Positions 32,119 to 33,810 of a stretch of 33,810 nt of DNA are shown piece by piece; the first letter of the stretch is position 1; each line of letters starts with the position of its first letter. The notes beneath the pieces were generated by a model. That model saw only the letters and a list, made by a program, of their open reading frames with translations. It made no database searches and was not told the origin of the DNA. Origin of the DNA: Candidatus Gastranaerophilales bacterium (GTDB taxonomy: Bacteria > Cyanobacteriota > Vampirovibrionia > Gastranaerophilales > Gastranaerophilaceae). The translations under genes and the position numbers were made by a program. The stretch is taken from positions 1 through 33,810 of the forward strand of contig CALUTG010000015.1 in the NCBI GenBank assembly GCA_944323615.1. The letters run 5' to 3'.

Positions 32119-32465
32119 TATTTGATTTCACCTTTGGAGATTTTTTCTATGAGGTCAATGACTCTTGAACCCTGTTCCAAGCCGTCACTAAAGATAAACT
32201 TAATTTCCGGAGTAACTCTGAGTCTGATACGTTTTCCAACTTCATAACGGACTTTTCCGGTATTTTTTTCAATAATTTCTTTATCCTTCTCTACCTGCTC
32301 AGGAGAGCCGAGAACACTATAAAAAACTTTTGCAAAGGAGTTATCGTGAGAAACTTCCACATCCACAACGGAAACAACACCTTCAAGTCCTCGCACCTCG
32401 CGTCTTAAAATCTCTGAGATATCTCTCATAAGCTCTTTTCGTACACGTTCATTTCTTAAAGACAT
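32118..32465 (-). CDS. rbfA: 30S ribosome-binding factor RbfA
   Basis: RbfA is a small KH-fold protein that helps mature the 16S rRNA 5' helix in 30S subunits. The 115-residue product is of normal length and shows the conserved N-terminus (RNERVRKELMRDISEILRR), VVSVVDVEVSHDNSFAKVFY (central strands), VRYEVGKRIRLRVTPEIKF and a final helix region RVIDLIEKI. AGGAGA precedes the ATG. TruB is immediately downstream. The stop codon TAG is followed directly by a run of Gs. Confidence 0.95.
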   Translation of the reverse strand: MSLRNERVRKELMRDISEILRREVRGLEGVVSVVDVEVSHDNSFAKVFYSVLGSPEQVEKDKEIIEKNTGKVRYEVGKRIRLRVTPEIKFIFSDGLEQGSRVIDLIEKISKGEIK

Positions 32466-32532
32466 TGTTATTTCTCCTTAACCTAAATATATGTTAAAAA
32501 TATTATAACATAAAATTAAATAACCAAAGTGG

Positions 32533-32555
32533 GGGCTTGAGTAAAACTCAAGCCC
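32533..32555. terminator. Hairpin between clpC and rbfA, possible weak terminator
   Basis: GGGCTTGAG, loop TAAAA, CTCAAGCCC is a perfect 9-bp stem in the 120-nt gap. It lies downstream of clpC and upstream of rbfA, both on the minus strand. The T-tract after the stem is poor, so termination may be partial. Confidence 0.5.
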
Positions 32556-32585
32556 GCTCCTTACAAAATCTATAATCCTAACCCC

Positions 32586-33810
32586 TTACCCCTCGGAAGG
32601 AGTTTCTTCCTTCACCGGTTCTTCTTTAGTTTCTTCTTTGTTTTCACTGCCGGCTTTTCTTTCAAAGACAATCTTGTCATCAACCAGCTTGAGAAGAATT
32701 GTATCACCAGGCTGATAAGCATTTGTTAAAATTTCTTCAGCCAGCTGATCTTCTATCTTCTTCTGGATTAAACGGCGAAGAGGTCTTGCACCGTATGCTT
32801 CGCTGTATCCGTCTTTTGCAAGATAATCTTTAACTTCGTCCGTAACTTCGATTGACAAGTCTCTTTCTGAAAGACGTTTGAAGAGGTCTTTCATCATTAA
32901 GTCTACAATCTGACGGATTTCTTCCTTGCTCAGATGTGAGAATACAATAATATCATCAATACGGTTCAGGAACTCCGGTCTGAATGCTTTTTTAAGCTCT
33001 TCGTTAACCGTTTCTTTAAGTTTTTCGTATTTATCCTGCTTAGCTGTTTCAGCAGTTGAGAAACCTAACTTACCTTGAGTTGTAATCATACTTGCACCCA
33101 CGTTGGATGTCATAATAATTACCGTATTTTTAAAGTTAATATGTCTTCCTTTAGCATCTGTCAAACGTCCGTCATCAAGGATTTGAAGCATTATATTAAA
33201 TACGTCAGGGTGAGCTTTTTCAATTTCATCGAACAAGATAACTGAATAAGGTTTCTTTCTTACCAGTTCTGCAAGGTGCCCGCCGTCATCATATCCGACA
33301 TAGCCCGGAGGAGAACCGATAAGTTTTGCGGTTGAATGTTTTTCCATAAACTCGGACATATCAACCCTTATCATATTATCTTCACTTCCAAAGATAGCTT
33401 CTGCAAGAGCTTTAGCAAGTTCTGTTTTACCTACACCGGTAGGACCTGAGAAAATAAAGCTCCCTATTGGTCTATTTGGTGATTTTAAGCCGACTCTTGC
33501 ACGTCTGATGGCTTTAGAAATAGCTGTAACGGCATCTGATTGACCAATAACTCTATTATGAAGAGTTTCTTCAAGTTTAAGAAGTCTTTCGCTTTCACCT
33601 TCCGTAAGCTTAGTTACGGGAACACCTGTCATTGTAGCAACAACTTCCGCAACATCATCTTCTGTTACCGTCGGTTTGTTAGCATCATTCTGACGGCGCC
33701 ATTCTTCTGAGACTTCTCTGATTTTGTCCTTCATATTAGCTTCGTCATCTCTGAGAGAAGATGCTCTTTCAAATTCCTGATTCCTAATAGCTTCTTCTTT
33801 TTCTCTTCTT
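32586..33810 (-). CDS. clpC: ATP-dependent Clp protease ATP-binding subunit ClpC, C-terminal part (cut by window edge)
   Basis: The frame is open to the right edge, so the start is outside. Residues at the edge, [20 protein letters not shown], are a UVR-type linker motif that marks ClpC and not ClpB. The second AAA+ domain follows, with GVPVTKL, Walker [11 protein letters not shown], Walker [16 protein letters not shown], sensor 1 IIMTSNVGA, the arginine-finger segment [14 protein letters not shown] and sensor 2 GARPLRR. ClpC unfolds proteins for ClpP. The last 25 residues are a Glu/Lys/Pro-rich tail. No ClpP-docking loop can be confirmed by eye. The stop TAA is followed by GGGG and further stops. 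Confidence 0.95.
   Translation of the reverse strand, partial: RREKEEAIRNQEFERASSLRDDEANMKDKIREVSEEWRRQNDANKPTVTEDDVAEVVATMTGVPVTKLTEGESERLLKLEETLHNRVIGQSDAVTAISKAIRRARVGLKSPNRPIGSFIFSGPTGVGKTELAKALAEAIFGSEDNMIRVDMSEFMEKHSTAKLIGSPPGYVGYDDGGHLAELVRKKPYSVILFDEIEKAHPDVFNIMLQILDDGRLTDAKGRHINFKNTVIIMTSNVGASMITTQGKLGFSTAETAKQDKYEKLKETVNEELKKAFRPEFLNRIDDIIVFSHLSKEEIRQIVDLMMKDLFKRLSERDLSIEVTDEVKDYLAKDGYSEAYGARPLRRLIQKKIEDQLAEEILTNAYQPGDTILLKLVDDKIVFERKAGSENKEETKEEPVKEETPSEG

Overview
The window looks like a chromosomal piece of an AT-rich, Gram-negative, flagellated, non-photosynthetic relative of cyanobacteria. My best guess is the Vampirovibrionia/Melainabacteria, order Gastranaerophilales. The guess rests on rod-type flagellar genes (flgB, flgC, fliE), a pseudopilin with a KKAFTLSELL-type leader, a bacterial PC4-like protein, and many lineage-specific hypotheticals that share a short N-terminal tag. 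It is an inference from gene content, not a database result. The standard bacterial code fits every gene.

Layout. 1-2178: the start of a type IV pilin-like gene (minus strand), a membrane HExxH protein, and a convergent, 3'-overlapping membrane-anchored protein. 2278-6563: a plus-strand run of nanE, a ROK kinase (probably ManNAc kinase), a small unknown protein and glyA, then a repeat-rich spacer and a WecA/TagO-like glycosyl-phosphate transferase that appears to start at ATT. 6640-7948: an EF-hand protein and a histidine-phosphatase-fold protein that has lost catalytic residues. 7943-11380: a minus-strand operon of NarL-type regulator, cytosolic histidine kinase, flgB, flgC and fliE. 11672-15116: a second minus-strand signalling operon of REC-PAS-kinase, NarL-type regulator and an unknown propeller-like protein. 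15261-19441: plus-strand PC4-like protein, pseudopilin, Pro-rich secreted protein, sensorless kinase, REC/degenerate-GGDEF/REC protein and a GNAT-like protein. 19446-19920: tRNA-Arg(TCT) followed by two tandem, diverged, structured repeat units, each beginning with a copy of the tRNA 3' end and a terminator. 20019-29485: an accessory-looking stretch with a Fic protein, DUF4186, rarA, an acyltransferase, a TatD-associated radical SAM protein and several tagged, often coiled-coil hypotheticals. 29478-33810: housekeeping genes maf, an S1-domain protein, truB, rbfA and clpC (cut by the right edge).

The signals most worth following are (1) a recurring short N-terminal tag, roughly M-x-I-x-x-I-N-N-...-F-x-G, on otherwise unrelated proteins; (2) the tandem structured units downstream of tRNA-Arg, whose stems are kept while their sequences change; (3) at least five genes whose -10 box sits 6-7 nt from the ATG with no Shine-Dalgarno, suggesting leaderless mRNAs; (4) G-run/TAAA repeats beside stop codons; and (5) an apparent ATT start codon.
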